Origin: Salvia splendens
Lineage: Eukaryota; Streptophyta; Magnoliopsida; Lamiales; Lamiaceae
NCBI RefSeq assembly: GCF_004379255.2
Contig: NC_056043.1
Span: 1,054,001 to 1,118,000, forward strand
DNA: 64,000 nt
Direction of reading: 5' to 3'
In this document: piece after piece, positions 42,901-55,751 of the stretch
Layout: each line of letters opens with the position of its first letter
Position numbering within the stretch: position 1 is the stretch's first letter
Program-made: the position numbers and the translations under genes
The notes under the pieces: model-generated
The model's database searches: none
The model's input: the letters and a program-made list of their open reading frames with translations, nothing else
What the model was told of the DNA's origin: nothing

Positions 42901-45900
42901 AAAAAATAAGAGTATTGACAAATACAATACATTACAACTGGCGACCGCTGCCAGTAGGAAGGATGATGTATCAGGATGAAGCATTACCTCTCCCAGAAAT
43001 TCAACAACAAAGTCATCTTCAGTGAAACCACCTTCCTTGTTACACACTACTCCAAGACCCTGGCAAAAAACAAGTACCATCAGAAGACATAGACTAAGAG
43101 AGTGAAAACAACACATACACATGCTATCCAAAACAACTTAACAATCTATAATACAAACATGAGTTGCTGCGGCTGACCTTTCTATAAGCAACATAGTTGT
43201 CCTCTGGGCGACCATCAATGGCCTTCAGCATAAACTGGCAAATACGCAGGAATCTTCTGTCACCATTTTCATTAGCAGTGACTAGTATCTCTTCAAATAC
43301 AGGCTTCAAAGGATACACCATAGGAGTGTTCCCAGTACCAGTAAAGTTCCTGGCTTGCTTGTTAAGAGTACGAAGGAGAACTTCTTCAATGAACAGATGC
43401 TTTTCGACAAGCGACCAATCTGATTCATCCGGCATTGAATCAAGAAGAAGATTATGAGTGTATGGATCGATACCATAAACTTCTTGTTCTAAGACCTCAC
43501 CCCCCAGGGATTTCCTGGGTTTGTAATCCTTCACCTCAGGAATTTCCATATCAGACTCCTCAGTGCCATTTCTCTGTGCAAAAAGCTTCTCATCATAGTC
43601 TTCAGGTAAAGAAACCTGCATTTTCCTTCTCACTTCCTCCTCATCCGCTACAATGACATAGTGATCAATAACTTCATACTTCCTTGTGACAGGAGGTACA
43701 AGACCAGCCTTTGTCATGCGAGCACCCCATTCGCGCTCATCAGCATAGGGATCATGCCCATCATCAAGTGTAAAGAATGTATCCCCTCTAGATTCTTTGA
43801 TAGCACCTCCTGATGGTGATTCCAAGTCACTTTCCGTATCAGATGCAGTACTCTCACTTTCTGTGATACTTGCATTGGAAGACCTATCCATGTCATCAGA
43901 TGTGTCACTTCCCGAGTCCAAAGATTTTTTGTATAGTTTGGATAGTCGCTTTCTTATTTCCCTATCAGAAGCACGGTCTCCAGAATCGTAAAGTCCATTC
44001 ATGAACACATTGCCATTGCTTCTGTATGAATGTTTCCTCTCAGACCCTTTATTCAGGTTCTTCTTATATTTTGAGGAAGCATATGAAAAGCCAGGAGGCG
44101 AATCCTCTTTCCAGGATCTCATCACATCATCTCTTGTATATTCTACCTTTGAACCCTTATCCAAACTTGTAGTTAGTTGAATAAATAATGTTATAATATG
44201 TTTCATGTCTCTGGCATCAACCCGAGTTTTAGCCCTGGAATGACAGGTCAACATAAGCCTCAATTAAACAACAATAATAAAGACAGCATAAGTATAACAA
44301 TTAGCTTGAACATGGCAGAAGTTAGAGTTCCTTTTCCTCATTAGTTGACAACATATACCAAATTTCATAGGAAATATAAACTATTCATGAATCAATCAAG
44401 CGATACAAGTAATAAAGTTATGTTTCAGCCACAAAATAATGATGATTACCTGCCTCGTATGCTACACAACTTTCTTTGAACCCCCAAGAAATCAAAGTTG
44501 TGCAGAGTAAAGGTGAATATAAATGATTGTTTAACATGACTTACTTAATTGCATCCCTGCACATACGACTGATGTCATCTTTGATAGCGTTCAATCCACG
44601 TCTTGTATAATACCCATTTCTTATTTTTCGCTCAATATCTGCGACCTGAAGAAGATCTCAAAATTATATACCATCCAATCGTATCAAGTACCAACAGAAA
44701 AACATAGATAAACAGAAAAATAACCAGAGATAAGCATAATCAATACCTTGGGCTCAAATATCTCGATGGAATTCTCGTTCATAATGTCTCGTAGACTTGT
44801 AGCAACATATTCCTCCATTCTCCTAAACCCATTTCCAGCCTTCTTAATAGCCAAACGCCTCAATTGAGCATCCCTAGAGAGGATGGATGAAGACTTTCGG
44901 GCATCAAAGAGCTTGGACCGTTTATACAAGCTTCGCCGGAATAATTGGTTTGCAGAGTCCCTCTTATCTGAGCTTTCTAAATACTCTTTCAGTCCACTGG
45001 ATTCATCCATATGATTAGAAGCGGATTGGTTCCTATCGAATAGGTGATTAAGGCTCCGAATTTTCAAATGGGCATTCCGGTTCCTGACCCAGTTGATATT
45101 AGGAAACTTCGAAACCAAATCTTCGAACTGGGTGCAACCTCTAATATCTATAATTGACACAAAAGGTAATGACTGAAGAACTTCCTCGAGCATACCAGAA
45201 GTAATGCCAGTACAACCACGTAATATTAAGGAAGTTATCTGTTCTTCCTTGTAATCATTCTGCCGAATACAACATGAGTCAGACTTGCAACATTTAAAAT
45301 TCAATCCAAAGTATAGGGAAAGAAATAGAGGTAAAATATATGCATAATTGAATAAAAATTACCAATATCTTCAAGATGGTGGAATCGGAGCAGTTGGGTC
45401 CAATGGCACAAAAGTCAATCTGTCTAGAAATATCTTTGTAATACTTGACAACTGATCGCCAATGCTTGCAAGTCAAGGCAGCATAAAACAGAGACTTAAC
45501 ATCAGCTCTAAGAAAATGAAATATACGGGATAGAATATTGCCATCAAGCAGATCCCAGCTTCCCCTCTCTAGTTCAGAATCAACTTCATCTCCCTTTCTG
45601 TACGAAACATCAGCACATAACTCATCAAATTCACAATGACTGTTGTGAAGACTTAGCACATCGTCATCCGTCTCGAACTCCTCTTCAATCCCATTTATCC
45701 TAGCCCTTTTGCTTGCGCGGAAGTGATCTGCAACATTAGTTCAGAAGAGATTTTCATAAAGTTTTATCATAGACATAGCAATGTACATGCAAATAACAGT
45801 AATATAGGTCAGGTGCTTCCACCATGATATGTTTTTTCAGATCTACCGAAGGGGAAAAGCTAAACATATAAAGAATAAAAACAAGTGGTGGAAGTTGATA

Positions 45901-48900
45901 GTTAACTTTTTAGGTCTTCCTCATGAACCTGTTTGGGGGGTTATTTTTCCCTCTTAGAGAAAGTACAGCAAATAAAGAAATAATAAAACATTGAGCCAAA
46001 GCAAAATATATTGAGTGGTCAGTACCAGAATTGTAGATATTTTTCTCAATCTCTTTCTTTGGCTGTCTGGCACTTATCCAAGGGTTAAGCACTTCATTAA
46101 TGGCAGCTGCAAACTCCCGGCTCTTGTATGATTTCATAACCAATTCATGAAGCCTTCCTCGAGTGTATCCAATAAATTGGGGATGTAGGCAATGGAATCT
46201 ATTGACTGCTATCTGGTCTCCATCCAATGCACCACCACTTGCTTCTGAAAGTGAAGTTAAACTAGTTGCAGCCTCCTCGTGCTTTACATTTCTAGAAGGC
46301 TCAGATGAGACGGTCACTGGAACCCAAATTTTATCTTGTTTTCTGAATACACTGGTGTGGTTCCGGATGACACCTTGATCTGCCAGTTTCTGAAGCTCTG
46401 AGAATGGTAGAGGTCCTCGTTCATGTCCAGCGCCATCAAGGAAGTACCAATCTCCCAGATGCAATTTCAATTCATCAAGCTTGTAAAGACAATCCTTTGG
46501 CATACTGACAATTGCACTATCCTTACTAGATTCACGTGAGTCTTGTTCATGGGAACTCTTACAGGGATCATCTTCAGGTGATTGCTTTAAATCACCACTT
46601 GTGGAATATGGCCGTGAAGACCTTGAAGAGAATCTTTCTTTTCTAGCTTTCACCCGGGATTCAGATACAAATGAACCATGGTCCTTTACCACACAAGCAT
46701 TTATCCTAATTACTGGAAGCATCAGTCCTCTGACCCCCTTGGGAATGAGAGGCTTATTTTGGGTTGGTCTGCTTACAGCGCTGGGGTCATTCAACTCATC
46801 AGGAGAGGTGAAAGCCCATGGAGGCAAGTCAAGTCTTCGACCCTGAGAAGGATGGTACAACTCATCCTTTTGCTCCCACCTGGGGTCTTCACAACCAGAC
46901 TTGGGCATCTGACACAAGGGATAGCCATCATTGAGAACAAACCTTCTCTTCCAAGATCTATCTAGAGTAGTTTCATCACTTCTCTTCCAATCACATCCCC
47001 TGCACACCCATTGGCTGAAGAAACTTTCGCCAGTATCATTATAATCCGGTGCATTATCCCCTTCCAAGGATGAAAGTCCAGCAGGTCTTGATTCTTCAGC
47101 TTTTATAATTTGAAGTTCAGAACCACTATCTTCAAAATGCTCATCCAAATCCTTTTGGTTCCCTGTAAAACCTATCAATGCCAAAATTCCTCGAGTTACA
47201 AGCACATACACGAAGTTTTGCTTCATCAAGAGGTAAGAATTAACTAATAATGGGGTATAAATTAAAAATGTTTTAGGGTTTAGGGATTCAAGAATTAAGG
47301 TATTCTCACAATCACAGAAAGATATTCTAATCCACTCAAAGTTATGAATTCCAAATTCATTCTTCAACCCAGATAAGTAATGTAGGAGGAACTGTACAGA
47401 ACAGAGCAGCTGCCCAGAACAAAGTATGAGATAGAAACTGAGCAGATATAGAATGTAAATCCAAATGTCTGAAGTGAGCATGCAACATGAAATAAAGCCA
47501 CTCCTAGAAATAAGCAAACAAAACAATTTTGGAGCACCATATAGACTGCACAGAAACAGCATTTAGTATACATTCAAGAAATCAAATAAAATACCTAGTG
47601 ATTTCCACCATTTTTCCCAGTCCTCATGCTCTGATGAAATTGGCAGCAGTTCTGCAAGAAACACATAGAGCATTCATCAGATGAAAAGCATAACTACCAA
47701 ATAGATACATAAACTTCAGCTTTCAAGTAGAAAAAACAGAGACTATATGCTAAACTTAAATCTTATGCAAGTCGCAATACCACATGCAATAAAGATTTTA
47801 TGTTAAACTTTGGGATATTGGTCCCAAAAATCATTAACTTTCCCAAAATCTGCTATTTCCCATAAACTATAAAAGTGGTACGAAAAACCACAAAGTTTGG
47901 GGGAACATGGTTTTTTCCAAACCGGGCTCAATTTTAAAATTTTCCGGAAAAATACGATTTACGGACAATAGTTAAGTTTGCGTGTGCACAACATAAATTT
48001 AAAACCTTATGACGTTGTTTCCTTTCCTAGTTTTTTCAATAAATCTAAAAATTTGGCTGACAAATCGTAGTTTGAAGCTTCCTAGGTTAGAATACTTTGA
48101 ATCTGGAAAATGGAAATAGTCTGCATGTTTGGGAAAATATTCTGCAAACTTGAGGAAATGGTTGATATACTATTTTGTTTCTTAAATGTTCTAATTTTAA
48201 CCCTAGGGTTTTACACACCATACGCCACGTAAAGAGAAGTAGTGACAACTAGGATTAATATATCATGTAATCCAGCTGGATCTAATTCTGACCCGCCATG
48301 GGAAAAAAAACAACCGACACCTAAGTTTGTAGTTTTTTGTACCACTTTTATAGTTTATGGGAAATTGTAGATTTGGAGAAAGTTAATCGTTTCAGAGACC
48401 AAAATCCCTTAAACTTCTTATATAGGAACAAAAATTGTTTTATTTTATATCATGAATTTTTCAGCCCAGATTGGAAAGGGGTAAAAAATTTAATATAACA
48501 CCAGTTGACCTTACACAACCATTTTATTTAAAAACGTGTGGAGAGAAACAATTAATGAGAGGAACCACATAAGACATGTTCATACCTGCAAGCATCTCAA
48601 CTTCCTTTCCCGGAATTAGAGTGACGCCCTCTAGCAGTACTCCAACTCTGTCATCGATGTGAGAATCTTCTACAGGCTTGGAAATAACCAATATGTCCTC
48701 AGAGCAGATTTTTGGATTTGAAGAAGAGACCGGCAATTCTTCATTAGTGGATATCTCGTTTCCATTATCTGCCAATAGATTACCAGGAGCCTCAGGAGGA
48801 CAGACAAGTTGAGTAACTGTATCTGGAACAACAGAATGGAAGTTCACAGAAACCAACGGAGAAACCGCTTTTTCAACAGTTACCCACCTGTCACTTTCCA

Positions 48901-50758
48901 TATGTTTGATCAAATGGTCAGATACAAGATAGCCCTCTTCAACTAGTGTTTTGAGATCAGACAACTTGGAAGGCCCATGTCCGACGCCAAAGTGGTCCAA
49001 GTAATACCACTTTCCTGCAACTGCATTTGCCACTTGCGGGACATGAGGCGGAGTGTTGCAGATGTCCATGTCTTCTTCCATTGATGCTCCTTCTTCTGAA
49101 ATTCCATTTTCTTGAGACAATTCAACATTTTTAAGCAAGGGACTCTGAGATAACTCTTCATGGTCACACGAAGGCCCGGAAACTTTATTTGCGACGACAT
49201 TTCTGTTATCTACATTTCCTCTATCTGGTGATTTTTTACCAAAAATCTGCGATTCCCTTCCAACAGAATCTTTCGCCTGATTATGCTTTCCTTCTTGCCC
49301 TTTGCTACCATAATGACCAGGGCGCTTCTCCCCAGCTGCAGGTTTTCGATTCGTTTCCCTGTGGTCAGCGTACCTACCTCTATCACGCGGTGACCTCTCC
49401 AGCAAAGCTGGAGATCGATCCCTACCATCCCGATTGCGACCATGATTTCGAGGGGAGGGTTCCACATGAGCAGGACTGCGGCCCCTGTTATCAAAATGAC
49501 GACTACGATCATAAGGTGAGGTGCCACGTAGGGCTGGGCTGTGATCCCGGTTATCATGGTTGTGGGTCCGGTCATGAGGGGACCGCTCAGAATGATGGGG
49601 ACTGTCATTGTGCCTGTAGTGAGCTGCTGTTCTAGATGACTCCATATACCTAGAAGGATGCCTTTCAGATTGATTATTTCGAGATGAAGAAGAAGAAGAA
49701 GAAGAAGCAGTCTTGTATGGTCTCTCCGTAGACCTACCGGAGTAGTGGTCAGACGGGAAACCAGGTCGACTGCTGTCGTCTGAAAGCTTCCTATTTTTCA
49801 ATCCAGAATAGTCGTCATAGTCAACTCGATACTTCCGCTCATTACTATCAAAATCACTGCCATGCCGCTTGAAGCGATTACTGAAGGAATAGTCTCTTCC
49901 ATGGCTCTTATTATTGGTGAAATCATTCTTCAAATAGCTTTCTTCACCAATTATTTTGGAGCTGATTTTGGGGGTTTTCTCAGCTTCATATCTGGAATTA
50001 AATTTCCTCAAATTCTGAACACTCCCGCCACTTCCGCCGAGTTCTTTCTCACTCGAATACTTACCTGAAGAAGGCGACGTCCAATCGCGCTCGCGGCCAC
50101 CTTTCCATCCTTTCTCTCTAGCAGAAGGAGGAGACCAATCGGATTCACGATCAACCCTCCATCCCCTTTCCCTAGCAGGAAGGGACGCCCATTCGAGCTC
50201 ATTTTTCCTTCCTTTTTCCTTCGCAGCATCAAATCTCCGCCCTTTCGAGTAACCAAAATCACTAATTTTATTTGCAGCATCACTTCTACACCACCTATCA
50301 GGGACAAATTCCCCCTTTTCCAGCTCCTCCTTCGACGAACTCCAATCGCTATTCTCCCATTCGCCACCACCTTTACGCCACTTCCCGGGGACATACTCAC
50401 CCTTCTCAACCTCACTCTTGATCTCGTACCTTCTCACCAGCTTCTCAGGAACAAACTCCCCATTCTCAAAGGGAAGCGTCCCAAGCTCGCCCTCCTCCAC
50501 TTCGTTGTCATTCGAAAGATCATCACTGCCATTCTTCTCAGCAGCAACTTCTTTACTACTATTCAAACTGTCGAAATTGCTCGTTGCCAGCTCGGCTCCC
50601 TTGTTCTTTTTCGGCTTCATCTTCCTGTTCACTTTAGCCAGCTTGACTGAAGCCTTGGAAACGGAATTGAGCTTTGTGTTGCCATTGCCATTGCCGCAAA
50701 TAGCGAACTTCTCCATAATATGCTGTGAAGAGACACATGCAACACCTCCATCGCCCAT
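39914..50758 (-). CDS. ATXR3: Histone H3K4 methyltransferase ATXR3/SDG2
   Basis: Nineteen coding exons: 50758-48586, 47651-47595, 47162-46026, 45727-45363, 45259-44747, 44645-44545, 44234-43178, 43059-42988, 42676-42566, 42421-42321, 42124-42025, 41940-41845, 41706-41539, 41458-41333, 41213-41160, 41006-40759, 40683-40575, 40493-40194 and 40090-39914. All are GT..AG and in phase, totalling 7065 nt and 2354 residues (Arabidopsis ATXR3 is of similar size). The start MGDGGVAC was preferred over an upstream in-frame ATG (50776) because it matches the family. Features: an acidic/KGEFVP-repeat N-terminus, an Arg/His/Ser-rich region, two GYF-like segments (KWYYLDHFGVGHGP and DWYFLDGAGHERGP), an F-box/LRR-like stretch, and the SET domain from about residue 1800 (RICHSCRPNCEAK, GEEITFDY) with post-SET cysteines (CLCG ... 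C). It performs most H3K4 trimethylation in Arabidopsis. No lesion seen. Confidence 0.97.
47812..48408. mobile_element. MULE-type MITE in ATXR3 intron 1
   Basis: 597 bp, with long terminal inverted repeats over about 80-90 bp: GGGATATTGGTC at the left and GACCAAAATCCC at the right, plus matching CCCATAAACTATAAAAGTGG and its complement. The flanks TTAAACTTT and TTAAACTTC form a 9-bp target duplication with one mismatch, as for Mutator-like elements. No coding capacity. Confidence 0.75.
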
Positions 50759-51580
50759 GGAATGTCCCAAAATCAATCTTCAGCTCGAGAAAAACACGCG
50801 CAATGCAAGCATTAATCCTCTTCTTCTCCAGGGCTGTCAATGCTCATACTGATATAAAACCTCGCTAATTCTCCTCCCTCGAAATCCACCTGCTAAAATA
50901 AAGCATAAATCAATCCAAAAAACACAAATTCACTTTACCACAATCCAAACAGGCACGAGCAAATTACCGAGGAAATGCGGAAGGGTTTTTCAATTAAACG
51001 GAATTACAATCCCGCGAATTGAAACAATACCACGGAAAACGGTTTGGAATTACCAGAATCCGGAAAATGGAATTGGGGAGGGAAATGGTGGTCGTGGCTA
51101 GGGTTTTGAATCTGGGGACTTGCGAGTTGGAATTCCGGCAGCAGAGGTGAGGTGAGATCGGAGAAGAAGGCGAGTCGAGTGAGTGGACTCGGTGATTAAG
51201 AGATTTGAGAGAATTGCAGAAATGAATCGATTGATGAGAGGAAGAATAGCTGAGAAGACGAATCTCTGTAAATTGATTGAATTTTTTTTTTTTGCTCTGA
51301 TTTTTTTTTGGTTTGTTAAAACAAGTTGAAGCTTGGGCTTTCGCGATTGGCCCGCCGATGTATTATAATATATATCTGAATAAAAATAGAGTTTTTTATT
51401 TTAATTTTATTCGAAATTTTAGTACTCCATATATTTTGGTTAATGATATTAGTGAAACGGGAGAAGCTTTTGTAATTACGTGCTTACCTCATTGTTTCTT
51501 CCCTTTTCTTTTAATTAAAATTCAAAATTTGGATAAGTATATTTTATAAACTCCATATTAGTAATACTGATATTTTATAA
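50759..51580 (-). promoter_or_regulatory. ATXR3 5' UTR and promoter region
   Basis: Sequence directly upstream of the ATXR3 ATG. It holds CT/GA-rich stretches (about 51120-51260) usual for plant 5' UTRs and a TTT/AAA run at 51282-51310. No TATA box was clear, and the transcription start was not determined. Confidence 0.4.
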
Positions 51581-52054
51581 GAGGGAACTTCATTTTTGGT
51601 CTACGAACTTTGTCAAAATATCATTTTAGATCCGTGAACTTTAAAAATACCATTTAGGTCCCATGAACTTTGAGTTAGTATCATTTGAGGTACTTTTTAC
51701 TATTTCCAAGTTATTTTGGACGAAAATATCCTCAATACCTTAAAGTGTATATATTTTTAATAAATTTATCATATACTCATATTTTTTTATAAATATCTTT
51801 ACAATATATTTTTGACAAATTTTCTAAATATAATTTAACATTAAATATTATCACTTAATTTTATGACATGCAAGTAAAATTGCTTCTTCAATTTTTTATA
51901 TTAATTTTTTTAAAAAATTGAATAAAGAACTTTCTTTAATAATAAAAAATTGAGTACTAACTCAAAGTTCACGGACCTAAAATGATATTTTCAAAGTCCA
52001 CATACCTAAAATGATACTTTGGCAAAATTCGTGGACCAATAATGATGTTCCCTC
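51581..52054. mobile_element. MULE-type MITE upstream of ATXR3
   Basis: 474 bp with ends GAGGGAAC and GTTCCCTC. Terminal inverted repeats extend over 80 bp or more (CATTTTTGGTCTACGAACTT against its near complement). The 9-bp target duplication ATTTTATAA (51572-51580 and 52055-52063) is perfect. No coding capacity. Confidence 0.88.
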
Positions 52055-52063
52055 ATTTTATAA

Positions 52064-53197
52064 ATATTGTGGAGTAATTCATCAAAAATCATCATAATTC
52101 ATAATTATTTTAAGTTTGTGATAGCACCACATAATTTTATAAGTTTCTTCTTATTTTGGTAATTACTAATTTTATGAAATTTTTGTAGATACAAAACAAT
52201 TTACTATATTTGTTAGTATCATTATATACCTTTTAAAAAACTAAAAATTTAATTACATGATAATATTGGTAAATCACATAACATATCAGAAGTTATAAAA
52301 TAAAAAATACTTTGAAATAATAATGTGATGTGTTCGTTATAGATGTTGGTATTTGTAGAAATCAACTACTTGTGGAAAACAAAACATCATACTCCGTATT
52401 ACTTATAATCCAATTCTTTCAAAAATATTTGAATATTAGTATATTATTGGAAAAAAACAGTTTTTTAAATATAATATAAATATTATTAAATTTTATTGCG
52501 TTTGACCCCATAAATTTTATATTTTGGGTCCGTCATTGATAATAAGGTCAAAACTTATAAATTATGACTAATCTAACTGACATAAGACTCAAAAGTTAAG
52601 AACTTAAGACTATAATCTTACATACTCACAGCTTAAGATTAATCTTATATGATATTGTCTCAATATTAAGTACTCCCTCAATAAAATTTCCAATATGGAA
52701 AATTTCCTCAATAAAATTTCCAAAGATATGAAAAATCAATAATGAAAAATTGTGGCACTAAACAAAAATATACGCTAATGAAACAAACACTCGGCATTTT
52801 CATGCTCTATTCATACAAATCTACAAATTTGCAGCAATTCTTTTTGCAAAAATGTCAGAGAACATATCCCAGTTGGACTTGGATCCCCTGCAGCAATACT
52901 TCTTCTCTTCTGTCAAAATCATGAATCTCTGATCGTTGTACATATTCCAATGCTTAAAGATCCCACAAAAATGGTTCCTTCACACACTCCTGTCTCACAG
53001 TTGGTTGAGTTCAGTTTAAAATCGACTTAAAAAAGCATTCTTTAACAAATTCGAGAAAACGGGTCTGATTTTTGTCTCTTCCCTCATTTCCGTTTTCCTC
53101 AAATCTCAACCCTTTTTTTTGTCCTTTAATTGGTTTTGCTTTGGGTAGATTCCAAAAGGGTGTAATGATTTGAGGAGGAGTTTTCATATTTTGTGTT
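52064..53197. other. Intergenic left of the Tat-like element
   Basis: AT-rich to about 52700. The last ~250 bp may belong to the 5' region of the NPH3-type gene, now split by the retrotransposon. No exon could be assigned. Confidence 0.45.
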
Positions 53198-53891
53198 TGA
53201 TGGGGTACGGACTAAACAAGCCCAACAGCAGTGACGGCCCATCAGCCCAAAGCCCAAGGAAGAGTATGAGTTCGGCATTACCAAAGAGTTCGGCCTCAGC
53301 CTACAGCTCGGTAAAAGCCAACCAATCAAGCTCTGCTCTCCAGTCGGCACCAAGCTCTCGGATCGGCAACCAAAGCAGTTCGGTCTCAGTAAGAGTTCGG
53401 CCTCAGCCTACAGCTCGGCAAAAGCCAACCAATCAAGCTCTGCTCTTAGGTCGGCATCAAGCTCTACTCTCAGATCGGCAACCAAAGCAGTTCGGTCTCA
53501 GTTTTCGACCGAACAAGGAGTTAGTGGACCCATGCAGGATTTCCACGACTTCCAACATACCCACTACCACGTGGCGTCAACTCAGGCCACGATCTTAGGC
53601 CATGACCTACACGACCTCCACGACCTAGAGTGATGATGTAAGCCACGATCTTAGTTCAATGTATAAATAGAACTTAGATCTGGTAGAAAGGGGTTAGAAT
53701 CTCTCTAGAGAAATAATCATATAGCAAGTCTGTGTTGTAAGCTGTAATTCGCAGATCAAGCAATACAAACCTGCCCCCATTTCTCCCCGTGGACGTAGAT
53801 TTACCTCAGTAAATCGAACCACGTAAAATTCTCTGTGTCGTAATTTATTTTTACGAGCATTCATCATCATCAAAAATTCGCGGAATCATCA
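53198..53891 (+). repeat. LTR1 (5' LTR) of the Tat-like element
   Basis: 694 bp, TGATGGGG..ATCATCA, with TATA box TATAAATAG at 53662-53670. Identical by eye to LTR2. Followed by the primer-binding sequence at 53893-53910. Confidence 0.95.
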
Positions 53892-53892
53892 C

Positions 53893-53910
53893 TGGCGCCG
53901 TCTGTGGGAA
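53893..53910 (+). other. Primer-binding site of the Tat-like element
   Basis: TGGCGCCGTCTGTGGGAA, one base after LTR1. The same 18 nt follow the 5' LTR of the copia element on the minus strand at 31559-31542. Confidence 0.8.
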
Positions 53911-53966
53911 ACAGAGAACCAAATTTGTGATAAAGCGAATTTTTGACCATTTTTTCAACCCAAAAA

Positions 53967-55019
53967 ATGCATACCAGATCGCAGAGTACCCGTATTCCTG
54001 CCCGTGAGAACCAGGAGGAAGCCAATCCATCCCATAGGTCTGGAAAACAGCCTAGGGATAAATCCACCACCAGTTCTCATGGTGGAGGAACAAGCCGCTC
54101 CAAAAGCCGTCACACCGAGTCTCCCCAGCAGCCCGATTTGAACGAGGCTGTCAAGCTGTTTTTGGCTGAAAAGCAGGAGGAATTCTTAACCTTCCTGCAG
54201 AGAAGCCAAAAGCAGCCGGAAGCGAAAACGGCGGATTCTCCCTCTCCCTCCATACGAGACAGTCACTACCGCAGTAGTGTCATGTCTTCCAGAAGAAAGA
54301 ATCCTCGGTACCGGAATCACAGGAGAACTCCATCTCCTCCATACCGAAGAAATGTCGGGTTCGCCATGTACGGAGCATTGAGGACTCCGTTCTCGGACGA
54401 TATTACCCGAACTTCCCTACCACAGGACTACCGAACTCCGTCGATAACCTATGACGGACTCGTGGATCCTCATGATTTCTTGGGACGCTATCAATATAAC
54501 ATGGCGAACCAGGGTCTCAACGAGGTCCACATGTGCAAGCTGTTTCCCGAGCTGCTTATCGGGAACGCAAGAAGGTGGTTCGATAGCCTCCCCCAAGGCA
54601 GCATTAGATCCTACCGAGATCTAATGGATGCTTTCCACAGGAGGTTCTTTCAGAAAGCGGAAGCCCGAAGCACTTCGGCTCAGCTGCTTTCTATACGTCA
54701 AGGTCGCGACGAAAAGATCAGCGATTTTATGACGAGATTCCACAAGGAATGCCTACAAGTAGATAATCTCAATGATCTACTTGTCATTTCGGCATTCCAA
54801 AATGGAATCCTGCCCGGAGCTCTCTACAGAAAGCTCGTGGAGTGCGGTCCGCAAACAGCTCAAGAGATGTGGGACATTGCGGACAAGTTTTCTCGTGCCG
54901 ATGAGGCAGACCGTCGAAAACGGTCTTTAGACAGCTCATCTGGAGAAGACAAAAAGAAGCCCGGTCATAGCGATCAGAGGCATCCTCGCCGAACACCTTC
55001 TCCACTAAAGGAGGGATAG
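53967..55019 (+). CDS. Tat-like gag protein
   Basis: 350 residues from the ATG at 53967; an in-frame ATG at 53943 lies too near the primer-binding site to prefer. The N-terminus is basic and Ser/Pro-rich. The capsid core shows the Ty3 gag pattern: YDGLVDPHDFLGRYQYNM, then GNARRWFDSLPQGSI, LMDAFHRRFFQ and IRQGRDEKISDFMTRFHKE. It ends KKKPGHSDQRHPRRTPSPL without a visible zinc knuckle. The stop at 55017-55019 is followed almost at once by the integrase remnant, so gag may be complete or cut at its end by the deletion that removed pol. Confidence 0.88.
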   Translation: MHTRSQSTRIPARENQEEANPSHRSGKQPRDKSTTSSHGGGTSRSKSRHTESPQQPDLNEAVKLFLAEKQEEFLTFLQRSQKQPEAKTADSPSPSIRDSHYRSSVMSSRRKNPRYRNHRRTPSPPYRRNVGFAMYGALRTPFSDDITRTSLPQDYRTPSITYDGLVDPHDFLGRYQYNMANQGLNEVHMCKLFPELLIGNARRWFDSLPQGSIRSYRDLMDAFHRRFFQKAEARSTSAQLLSIRQGRDEKISDFMTRFHKECLQVDNLNDLLVISAFQNGILPGALYRKLVECGPQTAQEMWDIADKFSRADEADRRKRSLDSSSGEDKKKPGHSDQRHPRRTPSPLKEG

Positions 55020-55136
55020 CGGTCATCCGAGGTGATCGAAAAAGAGCAAGTGTGTTCGCAGATTGCGCTTAAAAGTGCCGAGCAATCAGTTCGGCACCAT
55101 CAAGCATAGCAATCACAGCAGCCGGAATCAGAGGCC

Positions 55137-55575
55137 GGCGAAATGACCGAAGTCACACCGGAGCCGAACTCGATGGTGTACGGCACTGAAGCCGTGATTC
55201 CGGTTGAGATCGGCATATCCAGTCCCCGAACTCAATTTCTCCTCAGAAATGAATGGTGACGGACTAAGAGCCGAACTACATCTGGCCGAAGAAAGAAGAG
55301 AATTGGCCTGCATAAAAGCAGCCAAGTACAAGGAGCAAGTAGCCCGGTATTATAACCAAAGGGTGAAAAAGCTGCAATTTCAAGTGGGAGATCTCATCTT
55401 GAGAAACAACGAAGTAAGCCGAGCAGAAAAGCTGGGCGAACTCGAACCCACATGGGAAGTTCCATATCGGGTGTCAGAAGTCCTCGGCAAAGGGTCTTAC
55501 AAATTGACTCACGTGTCAAGAGCACAAGTACCCCGAACATGGTACGTTTCCAACCTCAAAAAGTTCCATTTGTAA
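55137..55575 (+). pseudogene. Integrase C-terminal remnant of the Tat-like element
   Basis: Reads SMVYGTEAVIPVEIGISSP, the usual end of the Ty3 integrase core. After a frameshift near 55220 it continues LRAELHLAEERRELACIKAA ... YYNQRVKKLQFQVGDLILR and ends RTWYVSNLKKFHL, typical of the integrase C-terminal domain. All catalytic parts of pol are missing. Confidence 0.85.
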
Positions 55576-55751
55576 GAGACAGTCCGGTCAATGTGCTTTC
55601 TTTGGTTTGCTTGGTTTTTGTTCGTCTCTATGTGCTTTTTATTTGTCTATATGCGTCTTGTCTGTCTATGTGCGTGTCGTCTCTTACAAATGTTACTGAG
55701 GTATCTTGTTCTTCGAAGGCTGATCCCCTTCTTAGAACATATACAAGCTAA

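Noticed and set aside
49189..50415. Several 130-150-residue frames on both strands inside ATXR3 exon 1
   Set aside because: They overlap the real coding frame of ATXR3 in an Arg/Ser/His-rich, codon-biased region that leaves other frames open by chance.
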